From contig NZ_CAWNSW010000092.1 of the NCBI RefSeq assembly GCF_963877135.1, positions 1-64,000 of the forward strand: a DNA stretch of 64,000 nt. Reading direction: 5' to 3'. This document shows, piece after piece, positions 1-8,180 of this stretch (position 1 is the first letter of the stretch; every line of letters begins with the position of its first letter). The DNA comes from Stenomitos frigidus_A (lineage in GTDB: Bacteria; Cyanobacteriota; Cyanobacteriia; Leptolyngbyales; Leptolyngbyaceae). The translations under genes and the position numbers were made by a program. The notes beneath the pieces are model-generated. The model was given only the letters and a program-made list of their open reading frames with translations. It had not been told where the DNA came from and ran no database searches.

Positions 1-19
1 CACGACGGATTTCCAAGGG

Positions 20-1015
20 CTAGGAGACTAATCTAGAGTCATCACATTTCCTGCTCTCTGTCAATGCGTAACTTCTAACAGTTTTCCAGGCTCGATTTCT
101 AAAGTCCTGATCATGAATATGACCACCTTTAGGCGCAGGGAAGACCAAATCTTCTGGCATCGGGTTGTTGGGTTTGCGTTTGAGAAATAAGCGTTTGAGG
201 GACTGACTGAGAAGAACCGTCCCGGTCTTTGTGTTTTTTGTTTCTTTGCGCATCCCACGATAGTAAGCTTCGCCAATCCAGACGGATGAGCAATCGTCGG
301 CAACGTGCTTCCACTTCAGAGCGATCGCTTCCCCTGGACGACAACCCGTTCCCAGCATAAATTCAACATAATCAGCGTAATAGGCATAGTAGCGATCGGT
401 CCGAAACCCCTGAATAATTTGCGCAATCTCCTGCGGATTAAAGGGTTTTGGGGCTTGTGTTTTGCGTACTTTGATGCGGCGCGCTAGCGCTTGCCACGGA
501 TTCGTCGGCAGCAAACTTTCTTCTATAGCCCAGTCCCAGCACGCGGCGATCAACGTGATGCGTTCTTTCACCGTTGTGGGTGAATTCGGTTGCTGAGTCG
601 AAGGATTGATCCGAGCCGCAAACCATGCTCTAAACGCTTCGGCTTGCTCCAGCGTCACTGCAGCGGCGGCTCCTTCCTTAAAAAACTCGCGGAGACGTCT
701 TAACGTCGCGTCGTATTTGATCAGCGTTTGAGGATAGACTTCACTTGCCTTATGCCTCATAAACTTTTGAAACAACCCTGCGACAGATAGTCCAGAGGGT
801 TGTGAAGGCTGTTCCGGGCGATACTTATTCAATGTCGCGTCGAAAGTTGCGGTCGTGATATCGATTTCAATCTCGGTTGCTTTGCGTTCGGCTATTTTGC
901 GATTGAGGGCTCCATCTGGCAAACCCAGGGCGAGATCATAGCGTCTCCCTTGATGGGACCAGCGTAACTTAAGCCAGCCATTACGCACTTCAATATGGAC
1001 TCTTTTTCTTTTCAT
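20..1015 (-). pseudogene. Truncated tyrosine recombinase (integrase)
   Basis: This resembles cyanobacterial phage-type integrases that begin with an arm-type DNA-binding domain (about residues 1-60 from the ATG at 1015), followed by a SAM-like core-binding domain (about 75-190) and the start of the catalytic domain. The first catalytic arginine is visible in GTGCRPGEA. After the sequence FRNRAWKTV homology stops and the frame runs through about 17 unrelated residues to a TAG at 20-22. The HxxR box and the nucleophilic tyrosine are therefore missing, roughly the last 80-90 residues, so the product should be inactive. I chose the ATG at 1015 because MKRKRVHIEV is the usual start of this family; an in-frame upstream ATG at 1075 lies inside the repeats. 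The gene lies beside tRNA-Pro, a typical integration target. It is called a pseudogene by inference from the missing catalytic residues. Confidence 0.8.
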
Positions 1016-1071
1016 AAAATTGGTGCATGAGCGGTTAGGCGAACGATACCCTGATCTCATGCACCAATTTT
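1016..1071. repeat. 16-bp perfect inverted repeat before integrase start
   Basis: The 16-nt arms at 1016-1031 and 1056-1071 are exact reverse complements, separated by 24 nt. The left arm abuts the integrase start codon. Read on the minus strand, a further copy of the TGGTGCA core follows the right arm at about 1072-1078, giving direct as well as inverted copies. Such an array is what one expects of recombinase or excisionase binding sites, or of an autoregulatory operator. Its function is inferred from position only. Confidence 0.6.
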
Positions 1072-1163
1072 GCACCAGTTTTGTAGGCTATTCCGGGTTT
1101 TTCTGGTCGATTCCGAGATGCTAATTGAAAATAGGGAAGCTCTAGAACCCTTGGCTGAAAACG

Positions 1164-1192
1164 ACAAAAGCCAGTCATTGACTGGCTTTTGT
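1164..1192 (-). terminator. Terminator hairpin after tRNA-Pro
   Basis: There are 14-bp perfect arms around a single central base (1178). The hairpin lies 3 nt beyond the 3' end of the tRNA, and its minus-strand 3' arm ends in TTTT. It reads as the intrinsic terminator of the tRNA transcript. Confidence 0.7.
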
Positions 1193-1195
1193 GCA

Positions 1196-1269
1196 TCGGA
1201 GCGGCGAGATTCGAACTCACGACCCCTACTACCCCAAAGTAGTGCGCTACCAAGCTGCGCTACGCCCCG
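1196..1269 (-). tRNA. tRNA-Pro (anticodon GGG)
   Basis: The cloverleaf can be folded on the minus strand. A 7-bp acceptor stem pairs CGGGGCG with CGCTCCG (one G-T pair), with discriminator A at 1196. The D arm carries AGCTTGGTA, the anticodon stem is CTACT/AGTAG with loop TTGGGGT, and the T arm carries GTTCGAATC. The anticodon is GGG followed by G37, as in proline tRNAs. No CCA is encoded. Confidence 0.95.
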
Positions 1270-1315
1270 ATGTGCTTGCTCAGTATAGCATAAGGGCCCA
1301 TTAGTCTGCAGCCCT

Positions 1316-2032
1316 TTACATGACTTCCTTAACAGCAGCTTGTGCCTCTCGACGTAACCCAGCAGCAATACGAAAGAGTTCTTGCCCAGTATGTAGGTAG
1401 TAGTCATCGTAATTGAGCGTGAAAAACTCTAACTGCTCAATGCCATCATCCACCTGATTAAGGCAGTAATAGAGGTGTGCTGCGACACCAGCCATGGTTT
1501 TAGGGTTAGGGAGTGAGTGAAAAATAGTTTCAGCCCGACTGAGGCGATCGCGGCAGTCCTCCAGATACTCTTGAAAATCTGCCATTAGTTGATCGTCAAA
1601 GGGATCAGCTGCGAGAGCGTCAATCTGCTCTTTCAACGGTTTGAGAATTCGCACTACTAGCTGACTCACGGGCGTATAGACCTGAGTTAGCCACTGTTTC
1701 AGGTGCTCATCCGCCTTTGGTATAGTCTGCTGCTGTTTGTAGTGACGCGCTTGGGCGGCAGCCGTTCGTTGCTGCCGATTGCCCCGTCCCGCTGAAAAAC
1801 CAGCCTCTTCAAGCTGTGTCAGATACTGTAGCTGCTGATCGTAAGATTTACGATTTTCAGGATCGCCCAGTACTTCGTAGGCGGCATTGACCTTGGCAAT
1901 TTGCTCGTGGTTAGCAGTTTCCCGGTTGCTGTCAGGATGAAACTGTTTGGCTAACTGACGGTATGCCTGTTTGATCTCTGCCTGTGTCGCTGTTGGAGTA
2001 ACGTTTAGAGTGCGATAGTGGTCAGACCTCAT
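1316..2032 (-). CDS. J-domain (DnaJ-like) protein
   Basis: The protein has 238 residues. Residues 5-67 form a complete J domain with the HPD tripeptide at about 32-34, the site that stimulates DnaK/Hsp70 ATPase activity. The rest (about 85-238) has no G/F region, zinc finger or DnaJ C-terminal domain. It is helical and charged, so this is a class III J-protein rather than DnaJ itself. A purine-rich GAAGAAGAA lies just before the ATG. The start is 15 nt after the cysK stop, so the gene is probably co-transcribed as the last gene of the Rrf2-cysK cluster. The client specificity cannot be read from the sequence. Confidence 0.85.
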   Translation of the reverse strand: MRSDHYRTLNVTPTATQAEIKQAYRQLAKQFHPDSNRETANHEQIAKVNAAYEVLGDPENRKSYDQQLQYLTQLEEAGFSAGRGNRQQRTAAAQARHYKQQQTIPKADEHLKQWLTQVYTPVSQLVVRILKPLKEQIDALAADPFDDQLMADFQEYLEDCRDRLSRAETIFHSLPNPKTMAGVAAHLYYCLNQVDDGIEQLEFFTLNYDDYYLHTGQELFRIAAGLRREAQAAVKEVM

Positions 2033-2047
2033 GCTTCTTCTTCAGCC

Positions 2048-3013
2048 TTATCCTCCAAGCATGGCTGGCATATTAAGCTCAGAGTCCTGAAAGAGAGGGG
2101 TAGTGAGGTAGCGTTCACCAAAGCTGGGCTGAATCATCACAATGATCTTCCCTTCATAATCGGGGCGGCGACCCACCTGAATCGCTGCATAGAGCGCAGC
2201 ACCACTAGAGATACCAGAGAGTAAGCCTTCTTCGCGAGCCAAACGCCGTCCATAGGCGATCGCATCATCATCTGAGACAGTGATGACTTCGTCGATTAGA
2301 TTGACATTCAGCACAGGAGGCACAAAGCCAGCACCAATTCCCTGAATTTTGTGAGCACCTGGGCGACCACCCGATAGCACAGGACTGTTCGCAGGTTCAA
2401 CCGCGATCGCCTTGAATGTCGGTTTGCGCGACTTGATCACGTCCGCAACACCGGTAATGGTTCCGCCTGTGCCGACCCCAGCAATCACGGCATCAATCTG
2501 ACCATCGGTATCAGCCCAGAGCTCTTCTGCTGTCGTTTGGCGATGGATTTGAGGATTCGCTGGGTTACGAAACTGTTGAAGCATATACGCATTGGGCAAC
2601 GTTTCAACAATTTGCTGTGCCCGCTGAATACAACCGCTCATACCTTCGATGCCTGGCGTCAACTCCAGCTGCGCACCGTAAGCACGTAGCATGGCTCGCC
2701 GTTCAGAACTCATTGTCTCTGGCATCGTCAAAATGAGGCTATAACCCTTTGCGGCTGCGGCCATTGCCAGGGCAATGCCTGTGTTTCCAGAGGTCGGCTC
2801 TACTAGCACCGTTTTACCGGGAGTTATGAGTCCCTCTTTTTCGGCCGCATCAATCATGCTAATGCCAATACGGTCTTTGACTGAAGCAGAAGGATTCATG
2901 CCTTCGAGTTTCACTAAAATTTGCGCGACACACCCATCTGCTTGAGGAATCCGATTTAACTGCACCAGGGGCGTACGTCCAATGAGTTCGGTGATGTTTT
3001 GAGCTACACGCAT
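2048..3013 (-). CDS. cysK: Cysteine synthase A (O-acetylserine sulfhydrylase)
   Basis: This enzyme makes cysteine from O-acetylserine and sulfide with PLP in the cytosol. The 321-aa length matches the family. The PLP lysine is K46 in NPSASVKDR. The substrate loop TSGNTG, the glycine-rich phosphate-binding segment GVGTGGT and the C-terminal SSGAA motif are all present. The start is the ATG at 3013 (MRVAQNITELIGRTPLV, the usual family start); the open frame continues about 45 codons upstream into the regulator gene, which is overlap only. The gene lies 4 nt after the Rrf2-type regulator, suggesting that sulfur or cysteine status controls it. Confidence 0.95.
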   Translation of the reverse strand: MRVAQNITELIGRTPLVQLNRIPQADGCVAQILVKLEGMNPSASVKDRIGISMIDAAEKEGLITPGKTVLVEPTSGNTGIALAMAAAAKGYSLILTMPETMSSERRAMLRAYGAQLELTPGIEGMSGCIQRAQQIVETLPNAYMLQQFRNPANPQIHRQTTAEELWADTDGQIDAVIAGVGTGGTITGVADVIKSRKPTFKAIAVEPANSPVLSGGRPGAHKIQGIGAGFVPPVLNVNLIDEVITVSDDDAIAYGRRLAREEGLLSGISSGAALYAAIQVGRRPDYEGKIIVMIQPSFGERYLTTPLFQDSELNMPAMLGG

Positions 3014-3017
3014 AAGT

Positions 3018-3464
3018 CTAGATATAGTACATAATGTCGAGCTGTCGTCTAGCGTTGCACTTTTCGCAGAGGTCTTGCAAGGTACATCGCTGCAAGACCG
3101 TGTTCGCAGCCTGGTGCGCTTCTTGCCAAGCATCCCAAATGACAGCACTTTCTACAGTTTTAGGCACAACATGGGACTCAGCCGATTGAGCCTCGGCACC
3201 CTCTAAACAATTCAGTACTTCTAAGAGATTAATTTTCCAGGGTTCACGCGCCAAGATGTAGCCTCCTTTTGCCCCTCGCTGCGATCGCACCAAGCCACAC
3301 CGTCTGAGTGTAGCCAATAATTGTTCCAGGTAGCGATCGGGAATTTGCTGTTGGGCAGCAATTTGACGGATCTGTAGCGGTTCGCCACTGGTATAGTGCG
3401 CGGTTAACTCAATGAGTGCCAGAATCGCGTACTCATTTTTACTAGAAATTTCCACGGTTAACAC
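3018..3464 (-). CDS. Rrf2-family transcriptional regulator
   Basis: The protein has 148 residues. The N-terminal winged helix-turn-helix (about 2-85) contains the Rrf2 signature segments EYAILALIEL, IPDRYLEQLL and GAKGGYILAR. Near the C terminus, C127, C133 and C136 lie in CTLQDLCEKC, where IscR-like members bind an Fe-S cluster; the spacing differs from IscR of E. coli. The gene is 4 nt upstream of cysK on the same strand. A CymR-like role (repressing cysteine synthesis genes, perhaps with CysK as partner) or an Fe-S or redox-sensing role are both possible. The family assignment is firm and the effector is inferred. Confidence 0.88.
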   Translation of the reverse strand: MLTVEISSKNEYAILALIELTAHYTSGEPLQIRQIAAQQQIPDRYLEQLLATLRRCGLVRSQRGAKGGYILAREPWKINLLEVLNCLEGAEAQSAESHVVPKTVESAVIWDAWQEAHQAANTVLQRCTLQDLCEKCNARRQLDIMYYI

Positions 3465-3543
3465 TTAATGAACAGCAACGCGACTAATCACGCTCACACT
3501 ATTATACTACGGTTCTTCACTAGGGTTTTGAGGAGACGAGAAA

Positions 3544-3585
3544 AATCCCCGAAGCACTCTGCGATCGCAGAGTGCTTCGGGGATT
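3544..3585 (-). terminator. 42-nt perfect palindrome with HIP1 at its centre
   Basis: There are 21-bp perfect arms centred on GCGATCGC (3561-3568). On the minus strand the 3' arm runs into ATTTTTC, so it looks like an intrinsic terminator for the porin transcript ending at 3763. It also insulates the divergent-side promoter region of the Rrf2 gene. The remaining bases of 3465-3762 show no other gene that I can support. Confidence 0.65.
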
Positions 3586-3762
3586 CATACACCCTAGTCA
3601 GTGGTTTAAAAACCTTCGGTTCTTCCCAACTCTCCTTAAATAGGAGAGAGCCGAACGGTCCAAAGTTCTTTTTAAGGGGGAAGGAGAGGGGTCACCATCA
3701 GACGATGAACCGAACAGAAGATTTTAAAGCACGCCTTAGAGGTGCTGTTCCTTTAGCAGCGC

Positions 3763-5625
3763 CTAAAACGTAAAGGTTGTCCGTAAAACACCAATGAAAA
3801 CATCGTCATTAGAGTTATTGCCGGGAATGCCTGCATTTTGATTCACACTGGGCAAATAAATCACACCTGGAGTGATGGAAATGTTGTCTGTGAGCTGGTA
3901 CTTGTAGAACACCTCGAAGTGATAAGCAAAATCTTGGCTTCTACTGGCAAAGGCTGGGCTTAAGTTAGCACCCGCAAAATCAGTGCCTCGCAAAGTTGGC
4001 TCTGCACCCGCTACGAGACCCAATAAGTTACCTTTTTTACCCAGATCTGGGAAGCCAACTGCAACCGCAAAATTCCAGATGTCTGCGCTACCCAAACCAA
4101 TGATATTCGCATCACTGTAGCCAACCCAGCCGTTGACGATGAAACCAGGGGTCGGACGCAGCGACGCTTCAACACCGAAGGAATTGCTTTCGACTGGGAA
4201 CGAGCGTCCCCGCAACAGGGAGTTGTTGTTCAAGTTCGCAAACGTTGAACCCGTACCACCCAGGTTGAAGTTGTTGCCAGCCGAGAGCGCAGCATTGTTT
4301 CGTTCGTAGCCACGCACGTAAGTAAAGCCCAGTTTGAAGCCGCCAGAGCTAAAGACTAACTGCGCCAAGGCTGAGTAGTTACCATTAAACACACCACCAT
4401 CTGCTCCAGGGTTACTGGCAGTATTAGAAAGGTAACCAAGGTCAAGCTTAAAGTTGTTGCTGAACTTATAGTTAATGCCAACCCCAGCGCCCAGCGGTCC
4501 AATGCGATAGATTGGGTTGCGTTCGGCAAAGCGAGAGATTGCGTTCTGACCACCACCGTTACCCTCAAAGAGAGGATTAATGGTATCAGCGTAGTAATGA
4601 TGCAGGGCACCATTGGCAAAAATGGTAGCGGTCAAGTTGCTGCCGATGGGAAAGCGGTAATCCAACACGTCTAGAAAGACACTATTACCACCGTTGTTTG
4701 AATCCGTAATTGTGCCGTCAGCCGCAGGGTTGCCACCGTCATAAGGAAGGTTCCCTTCATTGGTGCGCTGGTAGTTATTCTGCGCATTGGGAATGCTGGG
4801 ATTGCTCAGCAGCCGAGTGGCATTACCAGCCTGAAGACGCACTCTCAAACGATCCTTGCCTGTAAAGCTCGTGAGCAAGTTGAGTCGAATGCGATCGTTG
4901 AAAACAGTGTTTGTGCCGCCTTGTCTGGGGTAATCACCAAACGCATCAGCGATCGTGAAAATAACTTCACCGGAGAGCTTAGTGGTCGTGGAGAATTGTT
5001 GTTTCTCCAGGGTTGCCGTGCGTGACTCTAGCGCATCAACTCGTCCGCGCAAGGTTGCCAACTCAGCCGCAAATTCTTCCTGCAGCTTTTGCAGCGCCAC
5101 GAGGTCTTCTTTTTTAACCAAATCAGCAGTGCCTGCGGCAATCAGCTCGTTGATCCGATCCATGCAGGCGTTTAAGCCGGCAGCGAACTCGTACCGAGTA
5201 GTGGCGCGGTTACCGCGGTAGGTTTTATCGGGATAACCCACAATGCAACCGTAGCGTTCAACCAGCGACTGCAAAGCTTGAAACGCCCAATCAGTAGGCT
5301 TTACATCTGACAACTGTGAAACAGACGTCACCTGATTTGCTGCCGTTGCAGGCACTGTCCCTTCCGTGCCGTAAATCAAAACCTGATTTAGAGGAGCGGT
5401 TGGTGAGACGGACGTAGGCGCAGCCTCTGCCAAAAGCACTGGACTGGCGGGAAGCGCTGACAAGCTCTTGTCTGGCTGTCTTTCTATCAGGGGGTGAGCC
5501 ACAGCATCCGTAGCAGTCGTCGCTTTTGCAGTCGAAGCTGTAACCACGATCGCAGACATAGCAACGGTAGCGCCCAGAAGCGCTGGAGCCGCTAATAAAG
5601 ACTTCCAGATTGTTTTTGACATCAT
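3763..5625 (-). CDS. SLH-domain outer-membrane porin 1 (iron-uptake porin type)
   Basis: The protein has about 620 residues. It has a signal peptide (TIWKSLLAAPALLGATVAMSA), a low-complexity linker, one S-layer homology domain (about 104-168 of the long frame, containing VTSVSQLSDVKPTDWAFQAL) and a heptad coiled coil (about 175-215). An OprB-like beta-barrel ends in TFTF with a C-terminal phenylalanine, the outer-membrane sorting signal. Cyanobacterial relatives (SomA/SomB type) are major porins that bind peptidoglycan-linked polymer through the SLH domain; several are annotated as iron-uptake porins. I chose the ATG at 5625 because the GTG at 5640 overlaps the only AAGG-like ribosome site; an ATG at 5622 is also possible. 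It is the last of three tandem paralogues. Confidence 0.88.
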   Translation of the reverse strand: MMSKTIWKSLLAAPALLGATVAMSAIVVTASTAKATTATDAVAHPLIERQPDKSLSALPASPVLLAEAAPTSVSPTAPLNQVLIYGTEGTVPATAANQVTSVSQLSDVKPTDWAFQALQSLVERYGCIVGYPDKTYRGNRATTRYEFAAGLNACMDRINELIAAGTADLVKKEDLVALQKLQEEFAAELATLRGRVDALESRTATLEKQQFSTTTKLSGEVIFTIADAFGDYPRQGGTNTVFNDRIRLNLLTSFTGKDRLRVRLQAGNATRLLSNPSIPNAQNNYQRTNEGNLPYDGGNPAADGTITDSNNGGNSVFLDVLDYRFPIGSNLTATIFANGALHHYYADTINPLFEGNGGGQNAISRFAERNPIYRIGPLGAGVGINYKFSNNFKLDLGYLSNTASNPGADGGVFNGNYSALAQLVFSSGGFKLGFTYVRGYERNNAALSAGNNFNLGGTGSTFANLNNNSLLRGRSFPVESNSFGVEASLRPTPGFIVNGWVGYSDANIIGLGSADIWNFAVAVGFPDLGKKGNLLGLVAGAEPTLRGTDFAGANLSPAFASRSQDFAYHFEVFYKYQLTDNISITPGVIYLPSVNQNAGIPGNNSNDDVFIGVLRTTFTF

Positions 5626-5876
5626 TACTTTCACACTCACACCTTAAAGACCCAAAAGCGATATACATACTGTTAAAAGCATTCCCAAAGGAACCTTTAA
5701 CTAAAATAAAATCCTACACTTAATTTGTCGATAACTTTCAAAAACTCATGTGAGGATCATTTCGGCAAGCACAATATGAGCTTTTAACCCATGCTAGAGC
5801 GTAGCTAATCGGCTCTAGAGGGCTATCGCGCAGTGGCTCTAGCAGAAACATAGTTAATTCGTAAACGTTCTTATGT

Positions 5877-5907
5877 AAAAAAAAGCCCCGTGTGAACGGG
5901 GCTTTTT
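5877..5907 (-). terminator. Rho-independent terminator of porin 2
   Basis: The stem GCCCCG/CGGGGC is extended by A/T pairs with loop TGTGAA. On the minus strand it is followed by a run of eight T, 28 nt after the porin 2 stop codon. It is a textbook intrinsic terminator. Confidence 0.9.
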
Positions 5908-5934
5908 AGTTTGTCAGCTTAAGGATTGAGCTAA

Positions 5935-7728
5935 CTAGAAGGTGAAGGTAGTGCGAAGTACGCCAACATATTGCGTTGCGTTGTTGTTGTTTCCTTCTGG
6001 ATTGAAGATCACAATGAGACCTGGTGTAATCGCAATGTTGTTACTAAGTTGATAACGGTACAGGGCTTCCACATGGAACGTCGTGTCATCATCAAAGCGG
6101 CGAACGCCCGCGGTACGGAAATCGTTGCCAGTCACCTTCGCTGGGATACCCACGATAATGCCACCCAAGTTACCTTTCTTACCCAAGTCAGGGAACGCCA
6201 GGTAGACAGAACCGGTGTAGATTTCAGCTTCGTTGCTGCTCCGACCCTGATAGGCTTTGTAGTAGCCAAACCAGCCACCGACAATAAACTGAGGACTCAG
6301 ACGGAAGTTTACTTGAGCACCAAAGGTGTCAACTGAGGTCGGGTTAGCTTGAAACGGAGTTGAAGCATAGGCGCTACCAGTGCTTGCAGTCACGTTAACG
6401 TTGCCGCCGGGGTAGTAAGAGCGGACGTAGGATAACGCAATTTCAAGTGGCTTGGCAGGTCTAAGGACAACTTGCCCAATGGCTGAGTAAGCACCGTTGA
6501 ACAGACCGTTTTTAGGACTTGGGTCGTTGCTATCGGTATCAGTTATAACCCCACCTTGCAGACTTAAGGCAGAACCGAATTTGTAATCAAAGGTTAGACC
6601 AGCACCCGCTGCACCACTCCGAAGTGTCGAGTTGAACCGTCCAAAACGAGAGATCGCACCTGAGCCGCTGCTTGTAAAGGGGCTTAAGCTGCTAACCAGA
6701 CCATCGTAAAACTCGTTCTTGGTTGCATCAATCTGCACGCGTAGATTGTCACCCAGTGGGAAACGGTAGTACAACTCATCGATCGTAAATGCATTACCGC
6801 CGCCATCATCAAAAGCGAGGCGAGTTTCGTTCGTGCCGGTGAATGCACCACTGAAAGAAGTAAAGTTAGCCGCTTGTAGACGCGTGCGCAGTCGATCCTT
6901 ACCAGTAAAGCTCGTATCAAAGTTAAGACGAACACGATTAGCGAAGATGGTCTGGGTTTGATCGTCTCTCAAGCGACCTTCGTTAGCAGCGTTAACGCCT
7001 CCGAGGAAGCGATTATTACCTGTGCGGGTGGCGCGATCGCCAAAGGTATCGGCAACGGCGAAGATTACTTCAGCATTTAGCTTGGTAGTAGTCGAAAACT
7101 GCTGCTTCTCCAGGGTGGCTGTCCGGGCTTCTAGTGCATCCACACGTCCACGCAGAGTAGCCAATTCAGCCGCAAATTCTTCTTGCAACTGTTGCACAGC
7201 CAGCAAGTCTTCTTTCTTCACCAAGTCAGCGGTGCCTGCTGCAATCAACTCGTTGATCCGATCCATGCAGGCGTTCAAACCAGCCGCAAACTCGTAGCGA
7301 GACAGCGCTCGGTTACCGCGGTAGGTCTTGTCGGGATAGCCGACGATACAGCCATAGCGCTCGACCAGCGATTGTAGTGCTTGGAAGGCCCAATCGGTAG
7401 GCTTGACATCCGAAAGCTGCGAAACAGAGGTGACTTGACCGACGATGCCAGTAGAAGGTGTTCCTTCTGTGCTGTAAACAGTCATCTGGCTGAGATTTGA
7501 AGGTGTTGCTTGCGTTGCGGTCGTCGAAGCATCCGCAACAACAACAGGTTTGACTGGCAGAGATGGTGCTGCACTGACTGCACTGTCTACAGTCGGCACT
7601 TTAGCTGCAGCATCAGTCGCCTCAGCCGCATTCACAGCTGCCGTATTCACGATCGCAGACATAGCAACCGTAGCGCCCAGAAGCGCCGGAGCCGCTAATA
7701 AAGACTTCCAGATTGTTTTTGACATCAT
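5935..7728 (-). CDS. SLH-domain outer-membrane porin 2
   Basis: This is the second of three tandem paralogues, about 597 residues. The order is the same as in porin 1: signal peptide, linker, SLH domain (VTSVSQLSDVKPTDWAF to NACMDRINELIAAG), coiled coil (KKEDLLAVQQLQEEF onward), OprB-like barrel, and terminal GVLRTTFTF. The signal peptide and SLH segments are nearly identical to porin 1, while the barrels differ strongly, which suggests distinct solute selectivity on a common anchoring module. I prefer the ATG at 7728 over the in-frame GTG at 7743, which overlaps the AAGGTGTGAG sequence conserved ahead of porin 1 as well. The gene has its own terminator and probably its own promoter in the 450-nt gap upstream. 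Confidence 0.88.
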   Translation of the reverse strand: MMSKTIWKSLLAAPALLGATVAMSAIVNTAAVNAAEATDAAAKVPTVDSAVSAAPSLPVKPVVVADASTTATQATPSNLSQMTVYSTEGTPSTGIVGQVTSVSQLSDVKPTDWAFQALQSLVERYGCIVGYPDKTYRGNRALSRYEFAAGLNACMDRINELIAAGTADLVKKEDLLAVQQLQEEFAAELATLRGRVDALEARTATLEKQQFSTTTKLNAEVIFAVADTFGDRATRTGNNRFLGGVNAANEGRLRDDQTQTIFANRVRLNFDTSFTGKDRLRTRLQAANFTSFSGAFTGTNETRLAFDDGGGNAFTIDELYYRFPLGDNLRVQIDATKNEFYDGLVSSLSPFTSSGSGAISRFGRFNSTLRSGAAGAGLTFDYKFGSALSLQGGVITDTDSNDPSPKNGLFNGAYSAIGQVVLRPAKPLEIALSYVRSYYPGGNVNVTASTGSAYASTPFQANPTSVDTFGAQVNFRLSPQFIVGGWFGYYKAYQGRSSNEAEIYTGSVYLAFPDLGKKGNLGGIIVGIPAKVTGNDFRTAGVRRFDDDTTFHVEALYRYQLSNNIAITPGLIVIFNPEGNNNNATQYVGVLRTTFTF

Positions 7729-8180
7729 TGTTTTTACACTCACACCTTAGTACGAACGGATCGATGTACAGATAGCCCCTAGATTTCCATAGGAAGAGCC
7801 TTATCTGCTAATCCAACACATATACCGGAGACTCTTGAAGTTCGAAAACGTCCAGAATGCTTCCATATAGTACCCCAAAGACTTTCCTTTGAGGTATTAC
7901 ACTGTCCAGTTATCAGAGCTTGGAAACTACCTCCACCTAATTATCAGAGACAATGGTTAACAAGACTTTAAAGGAAGGCGCATTTTCTGGGGCTATTTCT
8001 AGCCTTCGCAGTCTAAAGGCAGCAAAATTTGAGTTCTTTGGCATCAAGAGTAATGTTTTGCATGACGCAACGATCGCAGAATCACTAGTAAAGATCACAA
8101 AAAAGCGCCCTCCGTTTAATGGAGAGCGCTTATGGTATCAAACGTGCTTTTTACACCTCGAAGACATTGTTCACAAATAA
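7729..8180. other. Intergenic region between porins 2 and 3
   Basis: This region holds the probable promoter and leader of porin 2 and the terminator of porin 3 (8099-8131). A 75-codon plus-strand frame (7953-8180) runs through that terminator and has no family signal, so I do not call it a gene. Confidence 0.6.
8099..8131 (-). terminator. Terminator of porin 3
   Basis: GCGCTCTCC pairs with GGAGGGCGC (one G-T pair) on the minus strand, followed by six T. It lies about 50 nt beyond the porin 3 stop. Confidence 0.85.

Noticed and set aside
1..100. Possible CRISPR repeat at the left end
   Set aside because: Only one copy of the short string is present and no regularly spaced repeats follow.
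7953..8180. 75-codon plus-strand frame between porins 2 and 3
   Set aside because: It runs through the porin 3 terminator, has no family features and no ribosome-binding site.
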